A stretch of 6,202 nucleotides of DNA from an uncultured Lachnospiraceae bacterium (GTDB lineage: Bacteria > Bacillota > Clostridia > Lachnospirales > Lachnospiraceae). Positions 5,322 to 6,202 of the stretch are shown here, piece after piece. Within the stretch, counting starts at the first letter, position 1. Each line of letters opens with the position of its first letter. The notes under the pieces were generated by a model. The model was not told the DNA's origin and made no database searches. It worked only from the letters and a program-made list of their open reading frames with translations. The DNA lies in NCBI GenBank assembly GCA_937877165.1, contig CALEFO010000185.1, forward strand, positions 1 through 6,202. The letters run 5' to 3'. The position numbers were made by a program, and so were the translations under genes.

Positions 5322-6038
5322 ATGAATCTTTTTGACGTGATCGGACCTGTCATGGTGGGCCCGTCCAGTTCTCATACGGCAGGAGCGGTCCGGATCGGAA
5401 ATGTGAGCCGAAAGCTCTTGGGAGAAGAGGTGAAGAAGGCGGAAATCGGCCTTCACGGATCCTTTCTTGCGACAGGAAACGGCCACGGAACAGACCGGGC
5501 ACTGATTGCCGGACTCCTCGGACTTGCCGTGGATGATGACCGGATCCCGCACAGCTTCGAACTGGCCAGAGAGCGCGGAGTGGAATTTCATTTTGATGCG
5601 GTGGATCTCGGAGAGGATGCCAATCCGAATTCGGCCAGGCTCCTTCTGACATCGGCTTCCGGCAGAGAGCTGGAAATTGTGGGGGCCTCGGTGGGAGGCG
5701 GACGCATCATGATCACCGAGCTGGATGGTCTTGCGGCGAATTTCAGCGGGGACTATCCGACGCTGATTGTCCACAATGAAGATCAGCCGGGACATGTGGC
5801 GGAGGTGACCTCCATGCTGCAGCACAAATCGGTCAACATCGCGACGATGCAGCTCTACCGCTCCGGAAGAGGCGGCCATGCTGTCATGGTTCTGGAGTGC
5901 GATCAGGAAATTCCGCTGGAATCCGTGCGGTGGCTGGAGCATCTGGAGGGAGTGGAGAAGGTGACGTATTACAGCCTTCTGGACGGGACTGAGGAGAAGA
6001 AAAGCGTGGCGAATGCCAATGAGCAGAAAGAAAATTGA
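5322..6038 (+). CDS. sdaAB: L-serine dehydratase, iron-sulfur type, beta subunit
   Basis: With the alpha subunit it deaminates L-serine to pyruvate and ammonia using an oxygen-sensitive [4Fe-4S] cluster; cytoplasmic. The protein has 238 aa, slightly longer than the usual 220 or so because of a charged C-terminal tail (about 222-238, Glu/Lys/Asn rich). The N-terminus MNLFDVIGPVMVGPSSSHTAGAVRI carries the family motif GPSSSHTAG (13-21). The beta domain continues with LHGSFLATGNGHGTDRALIAGLLG. An ACT domain follows from about residue 146 (PTLIVHNEDQPGHVAEVTSML, NIATMQLYRSGRGGHAVMVLE) and is probably regulatory. ATG 5322 has AAGGAG (5306-5311) ten bases upstream. The frame is open upstream to 5172, but that stretch crosses a hairpin and is not family-like. 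The alpha subunit gene follows after 45 bases, so the two are likely cotranscribed. Confidence 0.95.
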   Translation: MNLFDVIGPVMVGPSSSHTAGAVRIGNVSRKLLGEEVKKAEIGLHGSFLATGNGHGTDRALIAGLLGLAVDDDRIPHSFELARERGVEFHFDAVDLGEDANPNSARLLLTSASGRELEIVGASVGGGRIMITELDGLAANFSGDYPTLIVHNEDQPGHVAEVTSMLQHKSVNIATMQLYRSGRGGHAVMVLECDQEIPLESVRWLEHLEGVEKVTYYSLLDGTEEKKSVANANEQKEN

Positions 6039-6048
6039 GACAGGAACA

Positions 6049-6064
6049 GAATTGGAAACAATTC
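6049..6064 (+). other. Intercistronic GAAA-tetraloop hairpin between sdaAB and sdaAA
   Basis: gaattg (6049-6054) and caattc (6059-6064) pair perfectly around a GAAA loop, a stable GNRA-type tetraloop. It ends four bases before the sdaAA SD (AAGAGG, 6069-6074). There is no T tract, so it is not a terminator. A role in setting the subunit ratio or in RNA stability is inference only. Confidence 0.4.
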
Positions 6065-6083
6065 GTGCAAGAGGTAAGTGAGG

Positions 6084-6202
6084 ATGTATCAATCACTGAT
6101 AGAAATTACGGAGGTCTGTCGGACAGAGCAAAAGCCGTTCTGGCAGATCATTCAGGAAGACGACTGCAGAGAGGAAGGAATCTGCCGGGAAGAATCGGAA
6201 CA
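6084..6202 (+). CDS. sdaAA: L-serine dehydratase alpha subunit, N-terminal fragment (cut by window end)
   Basis: Only the first 39 codons are present, with no stop. The N-terminus MYQSLIEITEVCRTEQKPFW, followed by an acidic stretch with EEGICREES, resembles clostridial alpha subunits, which open with a MY.SL.EI pattern and a K/Q-rich FW segment. The catalytic core and the cysteines that hold the iron-sulfur cluster lie beyond the window and cannot be checked. ATG 6084 has AAGAGG (6069-6074) nine bases upstream. Placement 45 bases after sdaAB on the same strand is the main support for the name. Confidence 0.82.
   Translation, partial: MYQSLIEITEVCRTEQKPFWQIIQEDDCREEGICREESE

Overview
The window looks like a piece of chromosome from a fairly GC-rich, low-oxygen member of the Bacillota, most likely a Lachnospiraceae-type clostridium. 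This is inferred from protein flavour (a Firmicutes-type ROK glucokinase and a two-subunit iron-sulfur L-serine dehydratase) and from the infC-rpmI-rplT operon, which has a long attenuated leader as in Firmicutes. All genes lie on the + strand. No mobile element, CRISPR array, tRNA or rRNA was seen.

Layout: (1) 2-472, the C-terminal half of a ROK-family glucokinase, followed by a perfect 17-bp hairpin. (2) 550-3385, a tight pair: a TrmH/SpoU-family RNA 2'-O-methyltransferase and, 13 bp later, a glutamine-hydrolysing asparagine synthase. (3) 3386-3856, a 471-bp non-coding stretch holding a strong sigma-A-type promoter, a leader of about 390 nt matching the position and architecture of the L20 leader, an intrinsic terminator inside it (attenuator), and a possible eight-codon leader peptide ending five bases before the terminator stem. 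(4) 3857-5059, the translation operon: IF3 (infC, starting on a rare ATT codon), L35 (rpmI) and L20 (rplT). (5) 5060-5321, two consecutive terminator-like hairpins and a third structured element before the next ribosome binding site. (6) 5322-6202, L-serine dehydratase beta subunit (sdaAB) and the first 39 codons of the alpha subunit (sdaAA), cut by the window edge.

Functionally the window joins sugar entry into glycolysis, RNA modification, asparagine synthesis, translation initiation and 50S assembly, and serine breakdown to pyruvate and ammonia. Most of it is housekeeping. The part most worth a second look is the infC leader: besides the expected L20-type attenuator, a short ORF with a good Shine-Dalgarno sequence stops right at the foot of the terminator. 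This is the arrangement expected if translation of the leader helped decide read-through. A second, weaker curiosity is a promoter-like sequence buried in the hairpin before the methyltransferase, which would give an almost leaderless mRNA.
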